Assembly: GCA_030248135.1 (NCBI GenBank)
Contig: JASANC010005196.1
Location: 53,979 to 117,978 of the forward strand
Direction of reading: 5' to 3'
Length of the DNA stretch: 64,000 nt
Source: Theristus sp. LFF4_11
Lineage: Eukaryota > Nematoda > Chromadorea > Monhysterida > Xyalidae
The notes under the pieces were generated by a model that did not search any database, was not told the origin of the DNA, and worked only from the letters and a program-made list of their open reading frames with translations. Shown piece by piece: positions 42,478 through 54,598 of this stretch. The number at the start of each line of letters is the position of its first letter. Within the stretch, counting starts at the first letter, position 1. The translations under genes and the position numbers were made by a program.

Positions 42478-43492
42478 ATGGCGAACAACATTGATCCAAA
42501 AGATAAATCCGATAAAATTGACCTTGAAGAATTATTGCAGAATTTGAACGAGGAATCATATGAAATCAAGGATGTTTATATTGCCGGTGAGTTGAAAAGA
42601 AAAACAAGGTAAATTATTGATTCGTTATTAACTTGACAGCATGCGGAAAGCATTCGAGAGAGAGTGTTTTCCGGGACGTAGTGTTCATTGCAGAGTTGCA
42701 CGATGCGTTCAAGTTCTACGACAAGGACGGCAGTGGCACAATCAACACCAGTGAGCTCGGCACCATCGTACGGTCGCTCGGGCAAAACCCGACTGAGATG
42801 GAGCTGCAGAACTTGATCAACAAGGCTGACGCTGACTGTGAGTGCACGATTTGCGACCGAATGAATGCGACACCCCGTCTGATTTTAGTTGATCCGCATT
42901 TGAATTCGACACTCGCTTTCTGATTTCATTTCTTCAAATCACCAAAACCATTCACAGGCAACGGTGTGATTGACTTTCCGGAGTTCGTGGTGCTGATGAC
43001 GCAGAAACTGAAAACACCGGATGCCGCTGAGACGATCGCTGAAGCATTCCGGGTCAGACATGTGTTTTTATACGTATAGGCTAAAATCTACGCTGGCTTG
43101 ATAGAAAAGCTTTAACTGTCACAGAAAATACCACACAAGCACTACGCTTTCTTCAAACTTTTACCTTTTAGTCTAGTAAATTTTAATGGCTGTGAAAACC
43201 TCTGGGTCGCATTGCAGGTGTTTGACAAAGATGGCAACGGTGTAATCACACTCGACGAACTGAGGCACGTCATGATGAACATGGGCGAGAATGTGACTGA
43301 TGAGGAAATCGATGACATACTCAAGGATGCTGACAAGGACGGTGATGGCATGATTGAGTTTGAAGGTACAGTCGGTTTATTGCACAAAATGGTGACCCCT
43401 TCGCTTGAGCTTCACCTGGAGTTTCTGAATTCGAATTACGTCGATTTTTTGCAGAGTTTGCGGCTATGTTGACAATTGCCGAAAAGCCGTGA
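42478..43492 (+). CDS. calmodulin-like protein with four EF-hands
   Basis: Predicted Ca2+ sensor, 177 aa. The model join(42478..42586,42694..42837,42958..43052,43218..43365,43455..43492) keeps frame with GT-AG borders. A 36-residue acidic N-terminal extension ([20 protein letters not shown]...) precedes EF1 ([12 protein letters not shown]), EF2 ([12 protein letters not shown]), EF3 ([12 protein letters not shown]) and EF4 ([12 protein letters not shown]). All loops keep the acidic positions 1 and 12, so all should bind Ca2+; EF2 has Cys at position 4. The linker [16 protein letters not shown] resembles the calmodulin central helix, and the C-terminus is [10 protein letters not shown]. It is closer to calmodulin than to troponin C. 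The extension makes it a calmodulin-like protein rather than calmodulin itself. Confidence 0.9.
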
Positions 43493-44074
43493 CCGCTTGA
43501 GAAACGAAAAAAACAAAATGTGCAAAAGACTTCACTTATGCAATTTTATGGCTATCCGTCGTTAGAAGTCCTCTGGTGATACAAAAATGCAGCTGCTTTG
43601 ACTTGTTGCCTGCTTTATTGCTTTGGTTTGTTGTACTGGTAGTCATGCATGTAATGTACATACCTGCATTTGATGATCAATGAAAGTTTTTATGGCTGCC
43701 ACCGCTAATTTTGTTTTCAAAAATCACATTTTCAATGGGGTCAAATGCAGCTGAACAACATAAACGGAACTGGCGTTTATGCGCGATATAATATTTCATT
43801 GTTTTGCTGTTGTTGCTGCACGCACCGAAAGTTGAAACATAAACAAACTCGCAAGTTTAGCTGTAAATTGGTGCTGATCGGGTCATGTTACAAATTAGTT
43901 ACACCTTACAACCTGCTTTTCACCTCACAAAAAATTTTTCATTCGACCTTTCGTTTAAATTTTTTTTTAAATTAAACAAAAAATTCAGTTTCACCGTCGG
44001 TTAAAAATACCGTACAACGAAAAATAATTTATGGAGAAACTTTTGTTGTTGTTGTTGGAATTTTTAGGCGATGT

Positions 44075-44243
44075 TTTTAGCCAGGGCTAACCCAGAGAAG
44101 CGTACAGAACGCCATTGAGTAGGGCGCCCATTGAGTTTTCGTTTTTTCCTCTGTCATTAAGTGCCTATACACCCCTCGGCGGGGCTCGATCCCCCGAGCG
44201 CACAGACTGTAGTCTAACGCACTACCACCAGGCCACGAGGGCC
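44075..44243 (-). mobile_element. tRNA-derived SINE
   Basis: The minus-strand 5' part looks like a tRNA: the A-box TGGCCTGGTGGTAG, the B-box-like GGGATCGAGCC and a CCCTCG/CGAGGG acceptor-like pairing. The anticodon arm does not fold into a normal 5-bp stem with a 7-nt loop, so this is not a functional tRNA. A non-tRNA body (TATAGGCACTTAATGACAGA and onward to GGGTTAGCCCTGGC) follows. It ends 34 bp before the kelch-gene ATG, on the opposite strand. Confidence 0.5.
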
Positions 44244-44277
44244 ACGAGAAACTGCATTTTGTTCGCAGTGCGCCAAG

Positions 44278-46468
44278 ATGGACAGCGGTGATCGAGTGCG
44301 TTTGGTCAACTCTGACGAGTCTGCGCTGAGCGGCGCAAGCATGCTGGACACGGCGCAGGCACACGTTGACTTGGTGGTGCTCAAGTTGAACGAGTACCCA
44401 CGCCAAGTCACCGGCGCCTTGATGGCGGCCGTGGGCGTGCTCCTGCTGGTCATCGTCGTCGCTGTCGCCTCCTCATCCGCAAGCAGCGGCCACGGTTGGC
44501 GGCGCTCTATTGTTCATTGGCTCGTTGTTCGTGGTCTCTTTGCTTGGCATCTGTTCTGAGCACATAGTAATTGGCTGATTTTTAGATTATAAAGTCCAAG
44601 TCGGCGTATGACATTAAAACAAATGGTACAAGTAAGCCAGTGCATTCAATTGATTAACTGATTTTAAAAATTTTCTCCTTTTGCAGATATGGTGCTGATT
44701 TTTGCGCCGTCAGAACCGAGCGTCCAGGTGTACACGCCAAAAACCAACAAAATAGAGAGGGGTGAGAGACAGCTCCGACCATGTTTTTGAACGCCACTAC
44801 TACTGAACATTGCAACTAGTAACTACATATATGACTGTATGTGTGCTAAACGATCGATTGATTTCAGCATCAATCACTTGGCATAACGCCCGCAAATACT
44901 GCGGCGCAGTGTACTGGCGTCGTATTGTGTTTTTGATTGGTGGCACCGAATTCGCAACGAGCACGCCATCAAACAAGGTGAACACACGGGGCTACTGAAG
45001 TGACTACCAAAACGGCTACACACTGACTCTGATTGCAGGTGGACATGTACAACACGAACTGGCAGCACTGGCAGGTCGGGACGCCGATGCTGAAGCGACG
45101 AAGTTCCAAGATCGCAGTGGTCGTCAACGACCGCCTCCTGGTTTGTGGCTGCTGGGCGGACAAGGACGACTGCCAGAAAAACTGTGAGATCCTGGAGGAG
45201 CCGCAAGGCAACTGGAGAAACATCCACTACCCGGGATGCTTGAAAAAAGGCACTGGCGCTGTTGTGGGTGAGCGAACAGGAGCACACGCAGGCGCAGCTT
45301 CGTTGGCAGTGTGATGAGCGCGCAGTGTTGCAGGCAACAAGGCCTACTTCATGGGTGGCGCATGTGACACGCACGCATCGCACAGCACTGAGCTGCACAT
45401 TTTCGACGGCCGCACCGAGCGCTGGACACAAGGGGCACCGATGCGCACGTCCCGCTACGCACACAACGCGGTCGCAGTTGGCGAGCACGTGTACGTCTGC
45501 GGCGGCGTTGGCGGCCTGGCTGCTGCTGTGCTCGACATTGTCGCAACATGCGACCAGTACAACACACGCACCGACAGCTGGAGACACGAGATCGTACGTG
45601 TGTCTGCAGTGCTCTTCTGCACCAATATTGCGCTTTGTCTTCAGCATACTCGTGTGACGGTGTCTTCTGGTGTCCCGTGGTGCATTCTTCTGAGACTTGC
45701 TGCACGTTATTGCTGTAACGCATTTTGGTGCCAGTGCAGAAAAAGTCAGAAGACACTGCGTGACGTCCAGAAAACAACGCAGACTTTGTGGGTGCTGATT
45801 CAGAGAATGACGAACAGCAGCCGTCACTTTGTCTCTCAGAGCGATTTCTTTTTGGCAATCGTGGCACTTTTCGAGTGCATTCGATGCGGCTGCTGAACCG
45901 CAGTACGTGTCTTAACGATTGTGGCTTTTGCAACTGCAAACTCGTGCACCGTCAGATGGCGTCCATGCTGTCGCAGCGGCGCAACGCGCCCATCGTTGCC
46001 ATCAAGAACGCCTCCGAGCCAGAGGGAGTCAGTCTGCTGGTGGCAGGTGGCAGTCAAGCGATGAACCGGGTGCTCCACGACATTGACATCTACACGTTCT
46101 CTGACAACTCGTGGCGACGCAGTGGAGTGCTCTTGGCGGTAATACAAACTGTTGACACAATCTGAGACAACACTGAATTACTGATTTATTGCACCGTGGC
46201 ACGTTCAAAATTTTAATCCTTTCTCTTATGTTTTTTGTTTGGCGCACTTTGCCTCGGTTGCACACTGACATGACAGCCAGAATGTTTCCAGGACAAAAGC
46301 GACGACCACGACGTGCTGACAGTGCCGTTCGACAAACGTTGGTTGACGTCAGACGCACATGCGAACAAACACACTGGCAGGCTGATGGCAGGAGCACTCA
46401 TGATTGTGACGATCAGCTGGCAGTGCTCTGTCGCATGCCTTGTCAAACACGACTTCGTTTTGGTCTGA
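44278..46468 (+). CDS. membrane-anchored kelch-repeat protein
   Basis: Predicted single-pass membrane protein with a kelch beta-propeller; partner unknown. Approximate exons: 44278-44506, 44690-44760, 44870-44977, 45040-45267, 45334-45594, 45945-46138 and 46292-46468. Residues 1-48 are polar, then a TM helix (ALMAAVGVLLLVIVVAVA) of signal-anchor type. Kelch blades follow: VLIFAPSEPSVQVYTPKTNK, VFLIGG, NWQHWQVGTPMLKRRSSKIA, RWTQGAPMRTSRYAHNAVAV with VYVCGGVGG, and ASMLSQRRNAP...LLVAGG with DIYTFSDNSWR. Paired Gly and Tyr/Trp spacing is typical of kelch. The last exon encodes a polar segment and a hydrophobic stretch (LMAGALMIVTISWQCSVACL), possibly a second TM. No BTB or BACK domain in the window. 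A SINE lies just upstream. Confidence 0.75.
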
Positions 46469-47012
46469 ACCTTTCAAAGCAACCAAACTGGCAGTCTTCG
46501 GCAAAACCTGTTATACCTCTCTCTGTCTGTGCACATTTGGCAAAAAATCGTTCAAACTTTTTTAATTGCAAAACTTGTAATGTCTGTGCTAGTTCCTTTC
46601 TATGTTCTCCTTTTCACATTTTTCGAAATTGTCTTTGGTTTGAACTAAATTTCTGATCCAAGTTGATTGACTTACATTTCTTTCTTTCTTTTGTGCACTA
46701 AGAATTGCACTTTTGAACAACAAGTTTGAGAAAACGTGCTTCTTGTTTAACTTGACAAAAACATGAAGCAAACAATGATTACGTAGCATATTGAAATAAA
46801 CAAACATGATCATTGTGCTTGATACACAGTAATTGCGACCCAGCAAAAGTAAATAAACACTTTCAAAAAACTGTAAGTTTCAACAAAGCAATCGGATTTG
46901 TGATTAAATCCTGGTCCGAGATACATTGCGAATGGCTGTGGCTGTGTCGTCACTTCCGATGCAGTGCTGATCGACACCAACCAATTGATGGTGTCAGTTT
47001 GAACGTCAGCTG
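46469..47012. other. convergent 3' flanks
   Basis: Between the converging kelch gene (+) and the 47013-48475 gene (-). AT-rich, with nothing coding recognised. Confidence 0.4.
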
Positions 47013-48475
47013 TCAATGGACGCGCTGATGCGTGTCATCGTAGATGCTGTGCACATCAACGGTCACGTGTTTGCCCATCATCTGGTACATCTGCCGTCTG
47101 CGTTGCGCCACAAACGCGCCCTGTTGCCGCGGTGACGCGCTGAGTTGCACGTTCAAGTTCGTTGAGCTTGCTGTGGATGAGCTGTTGCTGTGCAACGATG
47201 ACTGTTCGCCGCTGCTCCATTGCGTTTGGCGGTTTGCATGCGTGTGCGACGTGGGCGCCGTCAAGTAGTTGCTGGCCCTGGACACCACTGCGCTCGCGTG
47301 CAACGGCTGCGCATCCTCGTCGATTGAATTCGCAGCCGTCAACAGAGGACTCCGATTCGGCGAGATCGAGTGCTGCCGGCGCTGGTGCAATGCGAGCGCA
47401 GAACGGTGCAGACGCACGCCACTGCCCGCTGAAGTGGCGCCACACTCAGAATACGGGGCTACCGAGGCGACCGCGTTCAACAACGTCTGCTCACACGGCA
47501 TTGTAGTAGCCGTTTAGTGGCTGTTTTAATAACCCCTTTTAGTAGCCCTGTCGTAGTAGCCCCGTTTTCTCAGTGTCAGCAAGACAACGACCGAGTCACA
47601 TTTTTTATGCTGCCTATAAAATGTGGCTTGGTTGAAAACAATGGGAGCCTGTGAATCCAATGCATGTACGTTTGCGTGTCGGCGTCAACGTTCTGCTGTT
47701 GGTGGCATGCAACATGAACGACTGAATGGCTGGCTGGCAGTGCTGCAAATGACTGGCGTCATGCACATCGCTCACTGACACGCTGCTTGCATTCGCCACG
47801 GTCGACAGGAACTGGTGTGTTGATGGACTTGGCGACAATGACTGCTGCTTCACCAGTCGTACACCTTGGTAACGACATACATTGTGGAAAGTTTTGCGTT
47901 TCCATTGCTGGCACATCGGCACATCGGCACAAGTTACAAAGTTACAACGTTTCGAAGTTATAAAGTTACAAGGTTTCGAAGTAACAAAGTTTCGAACTTA
48001 CAAAGTCACAAAGTTTCGGAGTTACAAAGTTACGAAGATTCGAAGGTTACAAAATTTTAAAGTTACAAAGTTACAAAGTTTCGAAGTTACAGAAACTTTG
48101 TAACTTCAAAACTGGGTAACTTTGTAATTTCGTCAATTGTTTTGTCACGTATCAAACATAATTTTTGCATGTCTCGTCTCTTTAGTACCCAAACAAACAT
48201 AGCCAGAAACAACAGAAGCACATTTTCTTGCTCCAAGCAAGACAGCAACTCAATAAAATGGAGAATCTTGAGAAGGGAAAGCGCTGACCGTCGCCGGCAC
48301 GTCGGCTGATCGTTTGCGGTGCGGCGAGGAACGAGTTGGACGTTGGCAGCGCTTGCTCGTTGCACTGGTCCGGTGCACTCGGACGCTCGGTCGCGTAGAA
48401 GATCGACTCGTCTTCGTCGTCGTCGTTGTTAACGGTTTCGAAATCAAAGGACACTTGCGGCGACATTGATGCCAT
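47013..48475 (-). CDS. unrecognised Ser/Gln-rich protein
   Basis: Exon 1 (48289..48475) encodes MASMSPQVSFDFETVNNDDD, a DE-rich patch and QTISRRAGD, with donor in phase 1. It joins in frame to an exon starting at 47864 (VRLVKQQSLSPSPSTHQFLS...). A last exon (47501 or nearby to 47013) encodes a Ser/Thr/Asn-rich stretch and ends QRRRQMYQMMGKHVTVDVHS plus IYDDTHQRVH. The middle-to-last join is not resolved. It looks like an intrinsically disordered regulatory protein; no domain recognised. The ATG is only 8-10 bp from composite unit copy 2, so either the mobile unit supplies the 5' UTR or upstream exons were separated by it. Confidence 0.5.
47935..48110 (+). repeat. degenerate short tandem repeat, AAGTTACAAAGTTTCG type
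   Basis: About 170 bp of irregular repeats of AAGTTACAAAGTT(TCG), within the first intron of the 47013-48475 gene. It ends in a partial inverted copy (AACTTTGTAACTT) that could form a hairpin. Confidence 0.85.
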
Positions 48476-49129
48476 CGAATATTATTATCTAAAAATGCGT
48501 GAGACGCATATAAAAGGAGGAATATGGCCTTGTGTAAGCAGTGAAAGACTTGGCTCGACAACGCTTTTCAAGTCTCTGATGTGGTACACACGGATACAAG
48601 TACATAAGAGTCATATTTTTGCGCCGTTTATTTATGATTTCGGTTGCACATGGCAACCCTCGTGCTTTGTATTGTAGACAAATGACCTTTCACATTTGCG
48701 GATTTCGGGCATTTAGCGACCACTAAAACTACTAAAATAACAATCAGACTTTAGCTCGCTGACACTGGTTTGTTCAGGACAAATTGTATCGCAGAAGCAT
48801 TGCGGAACGCAAGGTCTCCTGTGGCAAAGGCAATGACTCACGGGACAGACGGTTTATCCTGCCACACTAGTTGAAGGTGACACCGGTAACAAAGGTGAAA
48901 ATCAACGGAAGACAACTCCTTTTTGTCACTGGTGCTGGTGTGTACACAGCGGTGCGTACGTTAACAACAACGATAAAGCTACATGCAGCAATATTTTGCA
49001 ATTTCTGATGTTTCTGTTTTTGCACAGAATTTACAGAATTTCGCACATGGCGTGATTTTAGATTAAATCGAAGAGAACAATTAAAAAATAACTTCAAAGT
49101 TTTACGCTTTTCAGCAAAACGAAAACGAA

Positions 49130-49366
49130 AACGAAAACTTTCGGATTCGCTGCCCTCCGGGGATATAGCGACCGCAGGCCACCGAAACCGAAATCGGGCT
49201 AAGATCACTGGTGCCCCCAGGACAGAGCGGGGCTTAGAGGCTGCCCCCTCACATGCCGAGGGTATTGGTTCCACGGGATGGTGAGCCGTCCATTCCCCAA
49301 TCCCACCGGAGTTTGGTACCTTCGGGTTTCCGGAATCGGTGGGGGGCGTGCTTCAAAAAAAAAAAC
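49130..49366 (+). mobile_element. poly(A)-tailed SINE-like insertion
   Basis: About 235 bp interrupting the cassette of copy 2. It begins near a GAAAAC repeat, TTTCGGATTCGCTGCCCTCC, and ends GGGGGCGTGCTTC followed by A(10). Flanking AAAAC-type bases may be the target duplication. A 3' fragment of the same family lies at 21700-21785. No clear tRNA, 5S or 7SL head recognised. Confidence 0.7.
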
Positions 49367-49607
49367 AAACGCGGCGCAAAAATATGACCCTTATGTACTT
49401 GTATCCGTGTGTACCACATCAGAGACTTGAAAAGCGTTGTCGAGCCAAGTCTTTCACTGCTTACACAAGGCCATATTCCTCCTTTTATATGCGTCTCACG
49501 CATTTTTAGATAATATTCTGACTTTTACATAAGCCCCGAAGGTCGGACCAAAATCACAATTCGTTGGTCACACATTCTTCTAAACCCCGGACAACTCAGG
49601 TTTTTTA

Positions 49608-51230
49608 TTTTTCGTTTTTAGGCCGATTTCTCCTATGCCATTTCTACGGCCGATTCCCCAAAATCGTCACGATTCAGTACCTAGAATCGCTCACAAAAGA
49701 AAAACTGACCCAAAAGCCGTGATCGGCGTAATGAATTACCATGGAAAACACCGTTTTCTTGTTTTTCATTTCTGGACCGGTTTCGCTAAATTCCACGGCC
49801 GATTCACCATAAATCGTCACGATTCAGTATCTAGAGTTGCTCATACAAGAAAACTAACCCAAAATCCGTGATCAGCACATTGAATTACCCTAGAAAAACC
49901 GTTTTCTCGTTTTTCATTTCTGGACCGATTTCGCCAATTTCCACGGCCGATTCGCCCGAAATCGTCACGATTCAGTATCTAAAGTTGCTCACGTAAGAAA
50001 ACTAACCCAAAATTCGTGATCAGCGGATTGAATTACCCTGGAAAACACCCTTTTCTTGTTTTTCGTTCCTGGACCAATTTCGCCAACTTCCACGGCCGAT
50101 TCGCCCGAAATCGTCACGATTCAGCATCTAGAGTTGCTCACGTAAGAAAACTAACCCAAAATTCGTGATCAGCGCATTGAATTACCCTGGAAAACACCCT
50201 TTTCTTGTTTTTCGTTTCTGGACCGATTTCGCCAACTTCCACGGCCGATTCGCCCGAAATCGTCACGATTCAGCATCTAGAGTTGCTCACGTAAGAAAAC
50301 TAACCCAAAATCCGTGATCAGCGCGTTGAATTACCCTGGAAAACACCCTTTTCTTGTTTTTCGTTTCTGGACCGATTTCGCCAACTTCCACGGCCGATTC
50401 GCCCGAAATCGTCACGATTCAGCATCTAGAGTTGCTCACGTAAGAAAACTAACCCAAAATCTGTGATCAGCGCATTGAATTACCCTGGAAAACACCCTTT
50501 TCTTGTTTTTCGTTTCTGGACCGATTTCGCCAACTTCCACGGCCGATTCGCCCGAAATCGTCACGATTCAGCATCTAGAGTTGCTCACGTAAGAAAACTA
50601 ACCCAAAATCCGTGATCAGCGCATTGAATTACCCTGGAAAACACGCTTTTCTTGTTTTTCGTTTCTGGACCGATTTCGCCAACTTCCACGCCCGATTCGC
50701 CCGAAATCGTCACGATTCAGCGTCTAGAGTTGCTCACGTAAGAAAACTAACCCAAAATTCGTGATCAGCGCATTGAATTACCCTGGAAAACACCCTTTTC
50801 TTGTTTTTCGTTTCTGGACCGATTTCGCCAACTTCCACGGCCGATTCGCCCGAAATCGTCACGATTCAGCATCTAGAGTTGCTCACGTAAGAAAACTAAC
50901 CCAAAATTCGTGATCAGCACATTGAATTACCCTGGAAAACACCCTTTTCTTGTTTTTCGTTTCTGGACCGATTTCGCCAATTTCCACGGCCGATTCGCCC
51001 GAAATCGTCACGATTCAGCATCTAGAGTTGCTCGCGTAAGAAAACTAACCCAAAATTCGTGATCAGCGCATTGAATTACCCTGGAAAACACCCTTTTCTT
51101 GTTTTTCGTTTCTGGACCGATTTCGCCAACTTCCACGGCCGATTCGCCCGAAATCGTCACGATTCAGCATCTAGAGTTGCTCACGTAAGAAAACTATCCC
51201 AAAATCCGTGATCAGCGTATTGAATTCCTA
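49608..51230 (+). repeat. 148-bp satellite array 2
   Basis: About eleven copies of the same satellite unit as array 1, here with GTTGCTCACGTAAGAAAACT and AACACCCTTTTCTTGT as array-specific variants. The arrays therefore homogenised separately. Confidence 0.95.
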
Positions 51231-54200
51231 CGGACTAAACATTTCTGCTATTTTTCGTAGCTCAGACAAAATTTGTAAGACTGAAAAAATGATACCCAGT
51301 CAAAATGCTACGAATTTTCAAAAAATGCACAATTTTGACCCAAAAAATGCCCGGGCAAAAAATAAACTAAATTTTCAGAATCTACGGATGAATTTACCCG
51401 AGGAAAAATTCTTGTTCAACTGTGAAAGTGTCCCAGCTAAAAATTGAAAGGGCGAACACTTAAAACCAGGTGACAACCCTGCGAACTTTCAAAAAAGCCC
51501 AATTTTTACCCCAAAAAGGGGTCGGGGCAAAAAATTAACTCATTTTTCCAAATCTACGGATGAAATTACCCTAGGAAACATTTTTCTTCAACTGTGAAAG
51601 TGTCCCAGCTAAAAATTGAAAGGGCGAACACTTGAAACCCGGTGAAAACGCTGCGAACTTTTAAAAATGCCCAAATTTTTACCCAAAAAAGTGGTCGGGG
51701 CAAAAAATTAACCCATTTTTCCAAATCTACGGATGAAATTACCCCAGGAAACATTCTTGCTAGACTGTGAACGTGTCGCAGGTAAAAACTGAAAGCGCGA
51801 ACACATGTTGATTACATACCGGAAAAAAAAAGAGATAGAAAAATAAGTAACACTGTTTTCAGAATAGGTTTTTCGTGTCTACAGCGTATGAAAAGTAGTC
51901 GGATAAAAATTTTTTCGCGGCTCCAAGCACAACTTTGGGTGTTCGTTTCGTGTGCACAGAACCAAGTTTGTGGCTTATACTATGCTCGCTGGAGGAAGCG
52001 AGCAAATTTGAAAAACGCGCGCGAGAGGATAACGGCTCATATAATGCGTGATGCGCTGTCCGCTCGCTGACGCTCGCTCGCGCATCCGCATGATATACTC
52101 CAACAGACAACACAGGAAAAGATTTTTAAAGAAATACTGAGAAATTTACTGTATGACACAGAGAGTTTTTTAATTGATTTTTTTAAAATTAGCTACAATT
52201 CAAATCCAACAACAGAAAAGTGTACTGAAGACTGATGCGTGCGACAACGCAACGCAGCGAGCACACAGGACAAAGCTGAAACCAACACTGAAAACAAAGT
52301 ACTGCGCCATATATGACATGTTTTTAATGCCTTATGGCACCATATTTTAATCAAGACGGCCAACTACGTACTTGCTGTCCAGTTTTTTATCTGCAAAAAA
52401 TAACGTGGACATTGAGATTGAACACGCAGTGGCTTTCTCAGCAACAGGAAATAAATTGCAAAAACAACACAAGTATAAAATGCACGCCACACGAAGCTCA
52501 TAAAGAAAACATGAACGCACAAGACACATACCATAAAAAAGGATTGAAGTAAAAGTGGTGTTTAGTACGCTGAGATATAAGTATGCATGTGCAACAGTGA
52601 GTGTCACTGGCATTGACCAACTGAGCGCAGTGATCGTGCAAGTACACAAAAGGCGTTGATCGACAACACCGGTGCACGAATCAGCCCGAGATGCGCTCCA
52701 ATGATGGCGAATAAAACCTCAAACAATTTCATGTGCATCGTCAACAATGACGCATAAACTGTGACCGTTTGAACATTAATTCCATTAAAATTCCCATGAT
52801 CTTTGCGTTTTTGTTTTGTTTCGCCTTCAAACCAAAATCAATTGTAATTTTTATGAACTCAAATTATTTTGCTCTTAAACAATGAAACGTGAAATGTGAA
52901 AATGTGTACGCATTCGAAACTTCGGATGAATTTTGGCGACATTAATTGCGCCCCTAGCTGCACTGCAAGTCTCGTCCCGTGCGTTTGTCGCCCGCGGTGT
53001 ATCCTGTGAGACTTGCCAGCAGTAGTGACCAACAGCAAACTCCATGTAGTGACTCGTAATCGCGCCGCTACACACGTCAGTTTGCGCCAGCTGTTTTGTG
53101 AGGCACAGCACTAAGCCAGCTGATGCAGCCAGACTCAATTGGCACCAGGGCCCCGGCGAGTCTGCAGCGCCCTGCCGCTGGCCACTGTCTATTCAACGCG
53201 CTGGGCTCTGGTTCCGTGACTACGAGCCAAGACCAGGCTGTGTCGGATGCACCCCTGCGGCCAGGGAACCCTGATGCAACAACGGCAAACTCAATGTAAA
53301 TGACACGGCACATATTTGTACGTCTAGAATTTTTGAACGAATGATGTTTTTACTGCGCACGTTCAGCAGCAAGCAACACGGAGTGTGTCGTAAAAATAAA
53401 CGTTGGCTTGCGACCTGTGTATCCTGCCCTGTCTTGCCTTCAGCCCATTTACTTTGATTTTTAGTTAACTGCGGCCAATCATCGAGACGTTATGTGGTGT
53501 CTGTGAAGGTTATGACGCACGCTGCACAGGCACAGTGGCTTTCTGTGCTCATAATTCATAACAAAATTGAGAAAACGGTTTTCTTCTTTGGGGTTCACTT
53601 GGGTGATTTGTGGGAAGAACTTGGAAACTCGAGGACTCAAACTGTATTTTATAAACCGCGCCAGAACACAACAGTGGTAAAAATCTAGCGGAGTGGTGTA
53701 CCACAAGTACATTGATTGTCCTGGATGAGGCGCGTGGCGTGCGCAGCCCCTCAGATGTTTTTCCGCTTTTATTCTTGAAAACGGACCTTGTTTGGAACTC
53801 AGTTGAGGGTTGATCTCACTTCAATCCTGTGTTAAAATTTTTCTTGGCCTCGGTCAGACCTGTCAACCTGCAGTTAAGAGTTTTATTTCTGCGTGGGTAA
53901 ACAGAAGAAATGAAACGGGAAGTGACGCAGCTACACTGTATAATTGTTGGTTTACCGCCAAGATCTGATGCAAGGTCTGACTTTATAAAAATTTATCGTG
54001 ATAAAAAACAAAAAAACTAAAACTTCTTGAACGTTTCAACGATTCACAATTGACTGCATTGGAAAAGCAATTGCAGTAAAAGTAAACTTTGACACGTCTG
54101 TGGTGCGTGGTTTTGAGATATGCGAGCACACAGCCTCTGCAGAAGTTATTAGCTGAGTCAATTTAGATGAAGCAGCAAGCGGCGTTGTTATCAAGTTGCA

Positions 54201-54468
54201 GCATTCGTGCTGTGTTTATGTGCGTAATCGTGCTGTGTATCTGCACACACGACACACCTCCCGTTTGGTGGTTGCTAAGTAATTTGTTCTTAAACGCACC
54301 ATGATATACACATTTCTTTTTCGACCGACTGAAAACATGCGCTGTGCTGCTGAGGCGCGATGCTACAATGAAGTACTGCGTCAGCAGCAATGAGGAAACC
54401 CATCACGTTGTTTACCATTGACAATTCGATTACTTCCCATTTACTCTCTGATAAACATAAAAAACACC

Positions 54469-54598
54469 GTGTTAGTGAATAGTGATGAATAGCTTATTTG
54501 AACTTGGTACCTACGATCCACGGCAACTTATACGTGTTAGTGAATAGTGATGAATAGCTTATTTGAACTTGGTACCTACGATCCACGGCAACTTATAC
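54469..54598 (+). repeat. exact 65-bp tandem duplication
   Basis: GTGTTAGTGAATAGTGATGA...ACGGCAACTTATAC occurs twice head-to-tail (54469-54533, 54534-54598) without a visible difference, implying a very recent duplication or an assembly artefact. Confidence 0.9.

Larger units (their letters stand above)
48486..52095 (+). mobile_element. composite repeat unit, copy 2
   Basis: Same layout as 23256-26890: left inverted repeat (about 48486-48616), unique segment, right inverted repeat (about 49375-49513), linker, 148-bp satellite (about 49608-51230), longer tandem block (51340-51800) and a terminal region ending CGCTCGCTCGCGCATCCGCA with the hairpin. The unique segment runs in the opposite direction to copy 1: CGCCGTTTATTTATGATTTC at its left edge is the reverse complement of copy 1's right edge. 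A SINE (49130-49366) has inserted near its right edge. Both inverted repeats lack the same roughly 55-60 bp present in both repeats of copy 1. Confidence 0.88.

Noticed and set aside
44168..44243. tRNA gene on the minus strand
   Set aside because: A- and B-box-like motifs are present but the anticodon arm and T-stem do not fold normally and a non-tRNA body follows; called a SINE head.
44874..45827. 317-codon minus-strand ORF
   Set aside because: Antisense to the kelch exons; runs across their introns and has no domain.
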